A stretch of DNA of 64,000 bases, from assembly GCA_964019135.1 (NCBI GenBank), contig OZ025248.1:34527670-34591669 (forward strand), read 5' to 3'. Below, piece after piece: positions 11,401 through 23,412 of this stretch. The notes beneath the pieces were generated by a model, which worked only from the letters and a program-made list of their open reading frames with translations, was not told the DNA's origin and did no database searches. The stretch's first letter is position 1. Each line of letters opens with the position of its first letter. The position numbers and the translations under genes are program-made. Source of the stretch: Arenicola marina (taxonomy: Eukaryota; Annelida; Polychaeta; Arenicolidae).

Positions 11401-12950
11401 CTGTTATGGGGTTACTAAATCTCCCTCCATGTGATGGACATGCTTATCTCTACCGCTGTTATGGGGTTACTAAATCTCTCTCCATGTGATGGACATGCTT
11501 ATCTCTACCCCTGTTATGGGGTTACTAAATCTCCCTCCATGTGATGGACATGCTTATCTCTACCGCTGTTATGGGGTTACTAAATCTCCCTCCATGTGAT
11601 GGACATGTTTATCTCTACCTCTGTTATGGGGTTACTAAATCTCCCTCCATGTGATGGACATGCTTATCTCTACCGCTCTTATGGGGTTACTAAATCTCCC
11701 TTCCATGTGATGGACATGCTTATCTCTACCCCTGTTATGGGGTTACTAAATCTCTCTCCATGTGATGGACATGCTTATCTCTACCCTTGCTATGGGGTTA
11801 CTAAATCTCCCTCCATGTGATGGACATGCTTATCTCTACCCCTGTTATGGGGTTACTAAATCTCTCTTCATGTGATGGACATGCTTATCTCTACCCCTGT
11901 TATAGGGTTACTAAATCTCCCTCCATGTGATGAACATGCTTATCTCTACCTCTGTTATGGGGCTACTAAATCGCCCTCCATGTGATGGACATGCTTATCT
12001 CTACCACTGTTATGGGGTTACTAAATCGCCCTCCATGTGATGGACATGCTTATCTCTACCGCTGTTATGGGGTTACAAAATCTCCCTCCATGTGATGAAG
12101 ATGCTTATCTCTACCCCTGTTATGGGGTTACTAATTCTCCCTCCATGTGATGGACATGCTTATCTCTACCCCTGTTATGGGGTTACTAAATCTCCCTCCA
12201 TGTGATGGACATGCTTATCTTTACCGCTGTTATGGGGTTACTAAATCTCCCTCCATGTGATGAAGATGCTTATCTCTACCGCTGTTATGGGGTTACTAAA
12301 TCTCCCTCCATGTGATGGACATGCTTATCTCTACCCCTGTTATGGGGTTACTAAATCTCCCTCCATGTGATGGACATGCTTATCTCTACCACTGTTATGG
12401 GGTTACTAAATCTCCCTCCATGTGATGCAGATGCTTATCTCTACCGCTGTTATGGGGTTACTAAGTCTCCGTCCATGTGATGGACATGCTTATCTCTACC
12501 GCTGTTATGGGGTTACTAAATCTCCCTCCATGGGATGGACATGCTTATCTCTACCCCTGTAATGGGGTTACTAAATCTCCCTCCTTGTGATGAACATGCT
12601 TATCTCTACCGCTGTTATGGGGTTACTAAATCTCCCTCCATGGGATGGACATGCTTATCTCTACCCCTGTTATGGGGTTACTAAATCTCCCTCCATGTGA
12701 TGAAGATGCTTATCTCTACCGCTGTTATGGGGTTACTAAATCTCCCTCCATGTGATGGACATGCTTATCTCTACCGCTGTTATGGGGTTACTAAATCTCC
12801 CCCCGTGTGATGGACATGCTTATCTCTACCCCTGTTATGGGGTTACTAAATCTCCCTCCATGTGATGGACATGCTTTTCTCTACCCCTGTTATGGGGTTA
12901 CTAAATCTCCCTCCATGTGATGGACATGCTTATCTCTACCGCTGTTATGA
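8460..12950. repeat. 55-bp minisatellite, about 81 copies, with higher-order repeat
   Basis: Unit of 55 bp: GGGGTTACTAAATCTCCCTC, CATGTGATGGACATGCTTAT, CTCTACCCCTGTTAT. Variant units occur in the same order again and again: the GATGAAGATG variant lies at 9295, 9956 and 10672, spacings of 661 (12 units + 1 bp) and 716 (13 units + 1 bp), the extra base being an additional T in CCCTTCCATG. This is a higher-order repeat. Unit order is irregular before 9060 and after 11,200. Repeated 62-74 codon open frames starting at 9348, 10009 and 10725 are copies of the same array sequence, not genes. Confidence 0.95.
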
Positions 12951-12984
12951 GATTGACTACCAACTCGCTTCTCGGTATACGAAG

Positions 12985-13130
12985 GAGCGTTCCTACAGGT
13001 CGTAGGTTCGAACCTCGGCATCTTCATCTGTGGCAATTTCACCCAACCCCATTATTTTGTCCAGGGGAGCCTCTTGGCCCAACTCCATGTGCACAGAATC
13101 TGCCTAAAACACCAACATTTCGCTTCTTGT
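12985..13130 (+). mobile_element. SINE family B, head-to-tail copy
   Basis: Contains a pol III B box (GGTTCGAACC, about 13,005-13,014) and the family tail CTGCCTAAAACACCAACATT. The A-box region is poorly preserved. It sits directly on the right edge of the 55-bp array. Confidence 0.7.
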
Positions 13131-13425
13131 GTTACGTCTCATCTACCCTAGTCATAGGGTTATTTGAAATCTACTTCTCCACTGGGTCACGTACTATCTC
13201 TTTGTATTATTTAATCTTGTTAATGGTAGCTAATATCATTGGTTACTTGTATATGTATATATCATGGGTTATTTGTCATCTACCACGTTGCATTATCATC
13301 TACCCCTGTTATGTGTTACTTGTTTATTCCTGATATGGAAATACGTATCATCTACCCGAGTCCTGTTCTGAGGTTACAACATCCTTTACGCATCAAATGG
13401 ACATCCGATTTATCATCCCGAAGAA
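13131..13425. repeat. Decayed copies of the 55-bp unit
   Basis: Degraded relatives such as CATCTACCCCTGTTATGTGT (13,297-13,316) and ATCTACCCGAGTCCTGTTCT (13,349-13,368) show the array once extended further right and was interrupted by the SINE. Confidence 0.55.
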
Positions 13426-13430
13426 ACCCA

Positions 13431-13480
13431 AATGTCATACCGCACCGACCAATCAAATGTCATACCGCACCGACCAATCA
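13431..13480. repeat. 25-bp perfect tandem duplication
   Basis: Two identical 25-bp copies beginning AATGTCATACCGCACCGACC, each containing a CCAAT pentamer (ACCAATCA). A third, partial match follows. Confidence 0.85.
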
Positions 13481-13735
13481 ATTGTCTCCCAGGCTCCTAT
13501 TGGTCTGCGTTACTTGATGGAGTGCCGTTCATACATTTAATCCTTGGTCTTTGATGTAAAAGAATACCCTTCATTGTGATAATACTTAGGTTGATCGCAA
13601 TAACCCTTGCCAGGCACATATGATACCCCCCAACTCTAGTAGTGGTGGTCAAGTTGGTGTAGTGGTAAGTTGTACAGGTTTATATGATGAGGTACATATC
13701 ATCTAGACTATAATATTCTAGCGCGGTGGCAGGAG

Positions 13736-16450
13736 GTGCTGGATGTGTTGGGGTGGGGGGGGAGGGGGGTGCAGAAGTGTTGGCTCCATCAGCCTGGAAT
13801 GAGTTACACGGTTGAGTACAACCATCGATTAAGTTTGCTCGCTAATAAAACACTACATTCGTCCCCTTTTACATATCGATTGTCTTCCATTTTTCTCTCA
13901 AGTGGCGATACAGATGTGATGACCTGCTATGGCGGGTGGAGGGGAGGGGGGGGGGCGGTCACTGTATGAGAAACACCGATTTGGTCATGTCTCACCGTTA
14001 ATGTTGTGTAAGTCCTAGCGGCACATTGTCATAAGTAGCCGGAATGTTCCACACCGGGAATTTTATATATTTTATCATTATAAGGTCCACCTTTGAAATA
14101 TGAAAAATTATTATCCAAATGGTCATATAGAGAAACTTTTTTGGGAAAAACGGTGGCACGAAAGTTAAATTATAGTGAATAATGTGAAAAGTACATCATT
14201 TTACTCCATGCACCCCCCCCCCCCACCCCCCGCCCGCCCTCATGTCCACCATGCAATGAGAGCGCGGGGCTAACATCACTACTATGCAACGACCCCCCCA
14301 CACTCCCTGTGGCCTCCCCCCCCCCTCCCGTCCCTCCTCCTCCCCGGGCCTTGGTGCCTAGGAGTGACCGTTATCTGATGATATAGATATAGGGGGGGGG
14401 GGGGCTACCCTTGGGGACTCAGACAGCTAGCCACAAGATGGCGACCTTTCTAGCGGTGTCAAGTCACGGCATTCTGAATTACTTCTGGCTAACGGTTCGT
14501 GCTTTAAAAGAGGTAGGACAGCTGGGGTGAGGGAGGGGTGACTTTTGTAGTCACATTTTCACATTTTCCTTCCTCTCCCCACCCTCCTCCCCACCGGCCT
14601 CCTCCCAAATCTATATTTATGGTACCATTCCATGTATCCCGTCCCCCAGCCCCACCTATTAGCATGCATGGGTCTACTTGCCCTTCTGCTCCTCCTTACA
14701 TTATGTACCCCCTCCCCCCCCCCCCCCACAGACCCCGCCTAACTGTCCGACTGCCGAGGCTTCACCCTACTCCAACCCCACCCCCGCCCACGCCCCTGCC
14801 TCCGACCCCCTCAGATGCGCACTCTGAAGTTTGCACCTGGAAGTGAGGTAGTCACACCCTCTACCCCCTCCCCCTCCCCCCACATGTGACACCACCACAC
14901 CTCACGTCCCCCGCTCGCCAACCTGTTGCCACTGGCTATGTGAGTACGCTGTTTTGGGTGGGGAGGGGGGCGGTTTGCTTGCGCGAGTCGGTGGGGGATG
15001 GAGAGGGGGGAAGAGTGACAATAATATCTAACGATAGAGGGGGTAGGGTGGGGCTAACAGTCGAGTGGGGGGGGGGAGTCACTTCTGACCTTTCTGTCGC
15101 GGCGCGCAACTTGAGCCCGCCACAAAGAATCGATGTCTCACTGCCTAACTCACCGCCCCTCCCAATGCCTCGCCCCCCCCCCCCCGCTCACCGCCCCACC
15201 CCCTCCCCCGCCCGCTCCCTAAATCAGACGATAGGGCTCGGCGACAGAAATGTTCCACGCCACTGACGGCGGCGGGCGGTTGGGGGGGGGGGGTGGTTGT
15301 GAGGGTTGGAAGTGAAGAGGCTTCCTTCTGTCATGCGCAAAGACGGAGCGGGGCGCGGCGGGGTCAGGTGGGGGTGGGTGGGGATAAAGGGCAGAAAACA
15401 GCTGCTTGGGAATGACCCGTTATAAGGTTATTATAATAGGCTCCTCACGGTCAAATGTGGCGTTGACGGCGCTAAAGAAGAATTGGGGGCAGGGACCGCT
15501 GAGTGGAAGGGTGGGGGTAGGAGGGGGGTGGACACGTGCCGCGGTGCCAGCCCACCTAGCCCCCCCCCCTCTATTGTCCCTGGCCCCCGAGGCGCGGGAA
15601 TCGTCACACAATAGCCCCAGTTTAAGACGCGTGTACCTGGAACAACACACTCGGGTACTGGATGGCGTTTAGGTTGGGGGTGATGAATGTCACGCCGCCA
15701 CCCCCACCACCACCCCCACCGCCCCCCACCCACCTCACCCCGACCCTGACCTACCCCCCACCGTGACAACCCCGACGTCACCCCCCCCCACACCAATACA
15801 CGGACACACCTCGATTTTTGAAAAAAAAAATATCATGACTGGATACTGATATTGGGGTAGTCAAGGGGGAGGAGGGTGCCTACCTCCCTAAATGGGCATG
15901 AGTGGAGCTAGATACTGGGGGTAGTTGTGAATAGAATAGCCTTACCCAGGTGACGTGTCACCTTGTAGAAGTTGATCACTGGCTTTTGTAACCACTCTTA
16001 ATGAACTTTCATAAGCTGCCTCAAGTTAGATATGTTTAACCCATACGACCAACTTGGCACAATACTTTATCGTTTAAACAATAAATGCGAACAAATGCGT
16101 TCTGGTCTCAAGTCCCTCTTATCACAGTCGTTACGCATGCAAAACGTTCGTGCCTCACACATTTATCAAGTGAAATAATCGCATACGTAAATATTTAAAG
16201 AAAACAGTTTGCTTCTCAAGAGCATGCGGTATACGCGGGAAAACGTTTGTAGACCAGACCGGCGGAGGAGGGCAGGGAAGGGGAGGAGGGGGTCCATTCC
16301 ATCCGGACCCGCTCTCCTCGCCAAACTGAATGAGGACGTCCGTGTTTATCGAGGACCCCGTTGCCGGTATTGAATTGTTCCGATATCTACAACCCCCCCC
16401 CCTTCCCCTCCAAATTCCCCACCCAAAGGCCCTCCCCTTTTCAAAATTCT
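13736..16450. repeat. Low-complexity region rich in C and G homopolymers
   Basis: Many runs of 8 or more C or G (for example near 14,210, 14,390, 14,720, 15,070, 15,175, 15,280, 15,560 and 15,780), interspersed with polypurine/polypyrimidine stretches. Open frames here are Pro/His- or Gly/Arg-rich and track the composition. Some stretches (about 15,100-15,270 and 15,430-15,660) are CpG-rich. No exon recognised. Confidence 0.7.
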
Positions 16451-16614
16451 AGATTTGGTCACGACCCGCATACTGCAGACATTGCCACTGCAACCTGTTA
16501 GAGGGGTGACCGGGGCAGGGGGCGACCCTTGTCTGAGCCCCGGGGCTTGGGCTTGGGCAAAACTCTTCACATGGAAGTACATCCCCACTGTGTACATGCA
16601 GTCCTACACACAGA

Positions 16615-16990
16615 GACCCGCCCTTACACCTAGACACCCACCTTGACACCTCGACACTCATCCTTACACCTAGACACCCACCCTTACACCTAGACATCCA
16701 CCATTACACCTAGACATCTAGACATCCACCATTACACCTAGACATCTAGACATCCACCATTACACCTAGACACCCACCCTTACACCTAGACATCTAGACA
16801 CCCGCCCTTACAACTAGACACCCACTCCTACATCAAGCCATCTAGAAACCCACTCCTACACGAAGACATCTACCCCTACACCTAGGCACCCACTCGCACA
16901 CTTAGACACCTAGACATCTAGACACTCAGACACCCTCACACCTAGATATCTGTACACTCGCCCTCACACCTAGACACCTAGACAGCCCCC
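16615..16990. repeat. Short-unit minisatellite (ACACCTAGACA)n
   Basis: Irregular tandem copies of TTACACCTAGACACCCACCC alternating with ACATCTAGACATCCACCA, unit about 20 bp with frequent insertions of CTAGACAT. Degrades toward 16,990. Confidence 0.85.
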
Positions 16991-17340
16991 CCCCCTCCCA
17001 CCTGGATCCGCCAGCTGTGTACGCGACCATGAGGATCAATTTTTACGATTACCCCACTCGTCTGCCACGAGCCAAGATCTATGGTCAGTACATTACCCTT
17101 TTACTTGACTAATGGTATTCCACTACACCCCCCCCCCCACCCAGCCACCCACCCCAAATCCCGCTTTATTCCCTTCAACAAACCCATCGTACCTCGTCCC
17201 CTTCCCCGCCTCCACCCCCACCCTCATCCCCCTCTCGCGCTGCGTGCACACCCCGCTACCTGTACTACCTATACCCCCCCCCCACCCCCACCGGCCCCCC
17301 ATTGCATAATTTTTCAATATTCAATTTTGATCAACCTTTA
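16991..17340. repeat. C-rich low-complexity sequence
   Basis: Pyrimidine-rich with several C runs. Proline-rich open frames are compositional. Nothing else seen. Confidence 0.6.
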
Positions 17341-17379
17341 GAAGTATCGTTGCAGGCAGGGGTAGCAGCTTCCCGCGCG

Positions 17380-17518
17380 CTGATTGGCTGACCGCGGCAG
17401 TGGCGCTGCCCGCCCTCGGCTCGTGCGCGTGCCGGGGTCCTCGGCCTCTCGGGGCGCAGTCAGCCCGAACATCACCCCAAGGGCGATATAAACCCCGTGA
17501 CTTCTAGGAGCTGGCACA
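17380..17518 (+). promoter_or_regulatory. Candidate RNA polymerase II core promoter
   Basis: GC-rich segment with an inverted CCAAT box (GATTGGCT, 17,382-17,389), several CpG/GC-box-like elements, and a TATA box (TATAAA, 17,487-17,492) in the context CGATATAAACC. The expected start lies near 17,515-17,522 (GGCACACACAACTCC). The CCAAT-to-TATA distance of about 100 bp is somewhat long but acceptable. This is inference from motif arrangement only. Confidence 0.5.
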
Positions 17519-18217
17519 CACAACTCCTCCTACCCCGGTCAGCGGCGGCAAGGCAAGGCAGCGCACGGGGACATGAGTGTAGGTTGTCATTACCAACCCC
17601 CGACCATCATCACCATCGCCATCGCCATCGCCATCGCCGTCATTATCTTTCCGTTGTAACGGCTATAAACTCGGGTGCCGGCGATTAAACCGTTGGAAGC
17701 ACTTAGTTTGTCGACCCACGGTGGATGCGGCGGAGAAAACTCAAGGCGGACATCCTCATCTAGATAGCTAGATAAATAGCTACATAGCTAGATAGGTAGA
17801 CAGCCCAGCCTCCAGTCGGCGATACCTGTACGTGACAGAGAGACGCCCTGGCCGCGGCGTGGGTGGCCGGACCTTACCATGCAGACCTCGCTGTGTGTGG
17901 ATTATTCACCTCCCCCAGACCGCCATTCTCGATCACCTCCACCCAAGCTCCTCGGCGTCGTCATCCGCCCAACGAACGAAGCAAACGCGCGTCTCGACCT
18001 ACGTGTTTATCGTCTTCTCGGATTTTGATTGTTGCTCAGAAAGCCTTAATCTTTATCAAAGTGGCTTTCGAGTTGCAATCAAACGCCGATGGAGATAACT
18101 TATCAACAGTCGTAGAGCGCTGGCACCACGTGGCTTCTCCGGTCGCCATGACAACCGCGAGAGACGTCTGCGACCCTGGATTGCCTGAAGGTCACGTGGT
18201 TTTCAGGTAGAGTACAG
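17519..18217 (+). other. Possible untranslated first exon
   Basis: If the promoter at 17,380-17,518 is real, the transcript would run through this segment to a good splice donor (ACAG|GTAAAG) at 18,217/18,218, with an alternative donor at 18,206. The first ATG, at 17,574, opens a 28-codon frame whose middle is encoded by an (ATCGCC)n microsatellite (17,607-17,640), so no substantial protein begins here. A (TAGATAGC)-type microsatellite lies at 17,760-17,805. No downstream exon is identified. Confidence 0.3.
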
Positions 18218-19240
18218 GTAAAGAAAAAAGCATTGAGGAAGACAGAATGGGACATATTCCGTGGTGCAGTCGTAATAGATATAATACGATACTAACATAT
18301 AAGTATCGAAAAGGTTTCCTTGACATTGGCTTTTCCAAGGCCTATGTATTCGCTGGGGGTTAAAATTACTCAACTATTGTGTTTGTGATGTCGCGTGGAT
18401 GTTCAATGTATATGAAGTAATCATGTTAAGTATTACAGAATACGTAAAATGTAACAGTTACTATTCTTAAGCGTAACGAGGACGAAAGTGTGCGGAGGGA
18501 TGGTTTATACCAAAACGGATTACCCCAAATATACTTCACAACAAGCTCCCGTTGCATTATCTATATACACAAGAGCCGTCGCCAATATTAAACATTATTG
18601 AATTTTAGCAATATATACGTGATCAAGGTTTTTCGGACAGAGGCGAATCTGGGCCCCGAACTCTTGGCGATAAGTCAGTCTCTGGAGTTTTCGTCTGTAA
18701 GGTTTTGATAGAACCCGTGTTCGATTCTACTTGTGGTTTTCAAAGGACATGTCTCATCGACTAACTTATCAAAGCTCATCAAGCTTTTATTTAGACCTGT
18801 TACATCAACTGCACTTCCGGTTGAATTTCCATTTCAGCATGTCCATTAACATCATATCAAATGAAGGTTTTTAAATTCTTGGCTGACTGTTCAGAGAGCA
18901 CACCTTTCGCTGTTGCTCCCATGGTTGCAACACTTGTAAGTGGTACCTGCGCAGGATGGTTTGGTGAATTGCAGTCACTAATTTACCAATTGCAGCTTGT
19001 GGGATTACTGCTGAGCAGATCATATTCACGTGGCATACCTTTTATCTCGGCTTTAACGTTAGATACACTGTAAGGTTAAGTAAGGCGACTAGATTCTCTT
19101 TGAATATAGCTTTATATTTATATTTCTGATATCGTTATATTATTGCAAGTGACCTGGGTACGGTCACGTTAGTATAGGAATATATATGTACATATAGGAG
19201 GCAGCTTGACGTCGTGTCATCTGCTTTGGATGCGGCATCG
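18218..19240. other. Anonymous, possible intron
   Basis: AT-richer than its surroundings, no repeat and no recognisable exon. A 70-codon frame at 18,861-19,073 is hydrophobic in places but has no family signature. Confidence 0.4.
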
Positions 19241-20205
19241 ACCATCCTACCCCCCCCCCCACCCCCCTCATCCTAACCCCTCCCTCTCATTATTTTACCG
19301 CCACCGCCTCATCCCCCACCCCCGTCTCCCCGTCTCCCCATCCCCCATTACCAATTTTACCGCCAGACCTTTAAGGTGAACTATTGAACGAACTCATTGC
19401 GGCGCTCAGTGGATCGATTCAGGAACAGCGGGCCGCGAAAGCGTGTGTGTTCAGGGGTGGTGGGGGTGGGTGGGGAGGGGGGTGGGTGGCTGAGCCTACC
19501 GGCAGCGGACGGCGCGGGGCAGGGCAGGGGGAGGGCGGGTGGGGGGGGGGGGGTGGCGGGTGGAGGGATTGATTGGCCACCTGTTGCACCAGCGGTACGT
19601 GCGATCGACTGATCCGGTCTTCAGTGAGGCTTCCGTCCTCACACTGCAAACCAACCAACCAACCTGGCTGGCTTGCTGGCTGGTTGGGCTACCTGGCTGG
19701 CTGGGTGTCCCCCGCCCACCCCCCCCCCCCGTACACTAAGCCCCCCCCCCCCTCCCCCCCCATCCCCTTCTTCCCCCCCATCCCCTCCACACACTCTCTC
19801 TCTCTCTCCCCTCCCCCTCTCTCCCCCCTCCGCCCCTCTCTCTCTCTCCCTCCCTCCCGCTCCCTCACTCGGTCTCGCGGGGATGAGTCAACATGACAGG
19901 GGCCAGCAGATGTGAGGCAAGGGGGCTCTGTCCCATCGCCCACCCGCCTACCTGACATTGTCATTGGCAGGTTCCCATTTCCCCTTTTTATCATCAATCT
20001 AATATGCGTGTTGATCTATTGCGGTCACCGCATGCATGTGGAGTCCGAAATGCCTGCCGCATATAAGGAAAGACACCCCCGCCCCTCAACCTGTTCCACC
20101 ACCATCCCACCCCACCCCGCCCCCCCTCTCTCCCCATCCCCCCCATACTTCAACCCCTTTCTTCCCCGTCCGTCCTTAATAAGATTGAACATCGTCGCTC
20201 CTCCC
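19241..20205. repeat. C-run / CT-rich low-complexity region
   Basis: Long C runs, G runs (19,455-19,560) and a (CT)n tract at 19,790-19,865, plus a short (GGCT)n near 19,665-19,705. Open frames on both strands reflect this composition. Confidence 0.7.
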
Positions 20206-20333
20206 CCTTCCCCTCCCCCTCCTTACCCCTCCCTCAATCCCTTCACACTACATCCTAACCCCCCCCCCCCTTCACCGCCACCCCCCCCCCACCTCCTCCT
20301 CTTAAACTGTCACTCCTGGGGCTAGACTAGGTG
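20206..20333. repeat. Left copy of gap-flanking duplication
   Basis: Identical to 20,534-20,659 apart from C-run lengths and one C/T difference. It ends exactly at the first N. See the gap entry. Confidence 0.9.
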
Positions 20334-20533
20334 NNNNNNNNNNNNNNNNNNNNNNNNNNNNNNNNNNNNNNNNNNNNNNNNNNNNNNNNNNNNNNNNNNN
20401 NNNNNNNNNNNNNNNNNNNNNNNNNNNNNNNNNNNNNNNNNNNNNNNNNNNNNNNNNNNNNNNNNNNNNNNNNNNNNNNNNNNNNNNNNNNNNNNNNNNN
20501 NNNNNNNNNNNNNNNNNNNNNNNNNNNNNNNNN
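20334..20533. other. Assembly gap, 200 N
   Basis: Exactly 200 ambiguous bases. A round number and identical flanks suggest a scaffolding placeholder rather than a measured distance. The true sequence here may be nothing at all. Confidence 0.97.
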
Positions 20534-20659
20534 CCTTCCCCTCCCCCTCTTTACCCCTCCCTCAATCCCTTCACACTACATCCTAACCCCCCCCCCCTTC
20601 ACCGCCACCCCCCCCCACCTCCTCCTCTTAAACTGTCACTCCTGGGGCTAGACTAGGTG
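20534..20659. repeat. Right copy of gap-flanking duplication
   Basis: Repeats the 20,206-20,333 segment, both copies ending in CTGGGGCTAGACTAGGTG. The right copy then continues into unique sequence. Confidence 0.9.
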
Positions 20660-21599
20660 TATTGATGGCCTATATGAAGAGGAAGAATCAGTCGTACCCC
20701 CACATCTTTCCTATCTACACTATGCCCTCTAGTCCCGCCCCTCCATCCCCCCCCCCCACACACACACACACTTGAACCACCACCCCACCACCCCCTACCC
20801 CCTCATCCGTGCCTGCTGGTGCATTGGGGCTGAGATCTTCTGCCTTTGTATTTGTATCTTCACCGTTTGACCAAAGACACGTGTTAAATATTAGAGTTTT
20901 TCAGGTTGGAACCCTTTCCCTGATGCATGCTTGGCCAAGCGTCCGTTAACGAACGAACGTGAGGCGATTCTACCCCCCCCCCCTTCCAGCGCCCTCTCCC
21001 TCCCTACCTCCATCGCCCTCACCCCCTCTCATACTCTCTATCTGTCTCCCCCCACGCGCTCTCTGTCACCCCCCACTCTCTTTCTCTGTCCCCCCCCACC
21101 CACTCGCTCTCTCTCCCCCCTCCCTCACTCTTTCTGACGCGGCGTTGAAGTCCTCTATCGAGGCGGGTTTTTATTTTATTTTTGAAGTATCTGGTGTGCG
21201 TGGCGGTGTTTGTCAGGCTGGGACCACCGCGGTCGATAACTAGCTAAAGTTCAACCTTAATAGCGCCAAACTGTGGCCATCGATTAATAGTCTGCCGCAT
21301 CGGTACCCCCCTACACCCTTATACTCCACCCGTATCACCCCCACGCCCACCCGTACCCCTACCCCATCCTCACTCCACCCCATCCGCTCCGCCTCGGCCG
21401 ACCCCTTACCTTCAACACCCCCGCGGCTCCCTACCCCGCCCCCCCCCCACCCGTGTTTAGACACCCTAGGGCGGGGTTTCTCACTTCTACCCACGTGTGC
21501 CCCCTCTCCGCTATAGTGACCAGTCTCCCCCGGGCTGGTTCCGTAGCGGCGGCTCCAGCCACCCCGCTCCTGGACTCTCTATGGTGTTCTGACCATCAC
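20660..21599. repeat. C-rich low-complexity sequence with unique islands
   Basis: C runs and CT-rich stretches (20,720-20,810, 20,970-21,130, 21,300-21,450), with a short unique island around 20,820-20,960. A CA microsatellite lies at 20,757-20,771. No exon recognised. Confidence 0.6.
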
Positions 21600-21960
21600 G
21601 GCATTTAACCAACACCACATCCATCACCATCACCGTCATCACGTCCGCCACCGCCATCACCATCACCATCACCATCACCATCACCATCATCACCATCACC
21701 ATCATCACCATCATCACCATCATCACCATCACCATCAGCACCATCACCATCAGCACCATCACCATCATCACCATCACCATCACCATCAACATCAACATCA
21801 ACATCACCGTCATCACGTCCGCCACCGCCATCACCACCATCACATCTACCACCTCTAACACCACCATCACCATCACCGCCATCATCACCACAACCATAAC
21901 CACCATCACTGCCACTATCACCATCACATGCACCATCACCATCACCTCCAACATAACCCC
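21600..21960. repeat. (CACCAT)n / (ATC)n microsatellite
   Basis: Dense ATCACC/CATCACCAT repeats. The stretch ACCGTCATCACGTCCGCCAC occurs near 21,630 and again near 21,807, marking an internal block duplication. On the minus strand the three phases read as Met/Val-, Asp/Gly- or Trp/His-type runs, so the open frames here are artefacts. Confidence 0.95.
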
Positions 21961-22019
21961 AACTTCTTCCGCCCAACCCTGTTAGCGTATCCAGATGTCG
22001 CCACCGGAGAGTCGGATGC

Positions 22020-22320
22020 ACACCGGTCGGGGCTGTTGGGGAGGGAGAGAGGGAGGGGGCGGGGGTAGGAGGTGTAGGTCGTGGATGCAGAAATCGGTAG
22101 CCAGGGAAAGGCAGGGGGGGGGTCGGGCTATAGAGACAGGAGTGTCTGTCAGCAGCTGAACACAGCAGACGGAGGGGTTAATAATACAGACTGACGGGGG
22201 ATCTCTATGATTCTACCCCCCCCCCACCCCCCCCGCCCCCCAACTACAGTCACACCCCACACCGCTCACCCCCAATGCATCCCTCTTACCCCCACCGCCA
22301 CCCCCCACACGGCCGACGGA
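22020..22320. repeat. G- and C-run low-complexity sequence
   Basis: Short G-rich and C-rich homopolymer stretches. Nothing else seen. Confidence 0.5.
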
Positions 22321-22464
22321 AATTTCGTTGGGACTCCAATCGACGGCAGGCACAGCCGCGCACCATGTTTTTTATTACTGTGTGCGTTTGTGAGCTAGTG
22401 TGAATATTGGGAAAGCGTTAAATATTCACCCCGGCACTGTATATGGAGAGATATACGGATTATT

Positions 22465-22493
22465 GGTGTGTGTGTGTGTGTGTGTGTGTGTGT
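22465..22493. repeat. (GT)n microsatellite
   Basis: About 14 uninterrupted GT dinucleotides, followed by a G-rich tail. Confidence 0.95.
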
Positions 22494-22599
22494 CTGGGGT
22501 GAGGAGGGTGAGGGTGGGGGTGGTGGAGTGGGATTGGGGGGGAGGGCATTGTCGATAATGGCCAGACACCCTACACAGCTTGTGCGACGGCTGCCGCAC

Positions 22600-23200
22600 C
22601 CATAGGGGGGGATATCAATGCAGGAATGAGTCGTCGTACAGCCGATGCCCTTACTAGGGAAAGATCTTTATATTGTACCTATATACGGGTTTCTCAATTA
22701 TTGATTCCAGTAAATTTCTAGAATATGTGTCGTATAGTAACGAAATTGCTATGTATACATAGACTAGATTTGTCTGTATAAGCGCGTCCTATAATTGGCA
22801 TATATTGTGGTACGGTATGGTACATAATGTGAGGCACTTTAATGGAAGGTGGGTATCTGGTACGCAACTGAAATGTGGAATATTATATTTAAAAATATAC
22901 CAATATATATTTACAGATATCGAAATTACGAATTAAACAAACACCCTGTATTAACGCTGTCATTGTATGTCTTGCATGTCATGTTATTGAATAAAATATG
23001 GAAATGAAAACCGGCTACTTCTTCGCCTTTTTTATGTATAAGCTTACATGTATTCGGGATATAGTCCTCCCACTGTAACAGACCGTAGTTTTTACCTGGT
23101 CTGCATTCCATAGCTCTATCGAACCAAGCTTTATCGACTGGGAGCGGATTTTAAAAGTGCATAACGCGAATCATTAATTTTAACTGGAACGGACTTAGCA
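22600..23200. other. Anonymous AT-rich sequence
   Basis: No repeat or recognisable exon seen. Confidence 0.4.
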
Positions 23201-23204
23201 GCCA

Positions 23205-23412
23205 GACACATTAATCCATGATTCAGCCAGGGAAATTATGGGTTTGTGGTGAGCGCGTTCAATGGAACCCACAACCTCACTCGCAATCCTTATGCTGGTT
23301 GGTTGTGCAGTTCATCATCCAACTGCTACAGGCAGCTGCTGCTTCCTTTGTACCCGATGCACTTGAAAACTGACAGACCAAGTCAAAGCGTCCTCAATAA
23401 ACCGCCAACTAT
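23205..23412 (+). mobile_element. Possible old SINE family A relative
   Basis: The 3' end AAGTCAAAGCGTCCTCAATA followed by AACCGCCAAC matches the family-A tail. The head contains GTGGTGAGCGCGTTCAATGG, which could be a decayed A box. The middle differs from the other copies, so this may be a sister subfamily sharing only the tail. Confidence 0.45.

Noticed and set aside
14538-17341. Proline-rich proteins in the C-run zone
   Set aside because: Composition-driven open frames on both strands, with homopolymer runs whose length is uncertain in the assembly.
20331-20651. Open frame across the N gap
   Set aside because: It is mostly ambiguous bases and joins two copies of the same C-rich flank.
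21511-22021. Met/Val-rich (147 codons) and Asp/Gly-rich (138 codons) minus-strand frames
   Set aside because: Direct translation of a CACCAT/ATC microsatellite in two phases.
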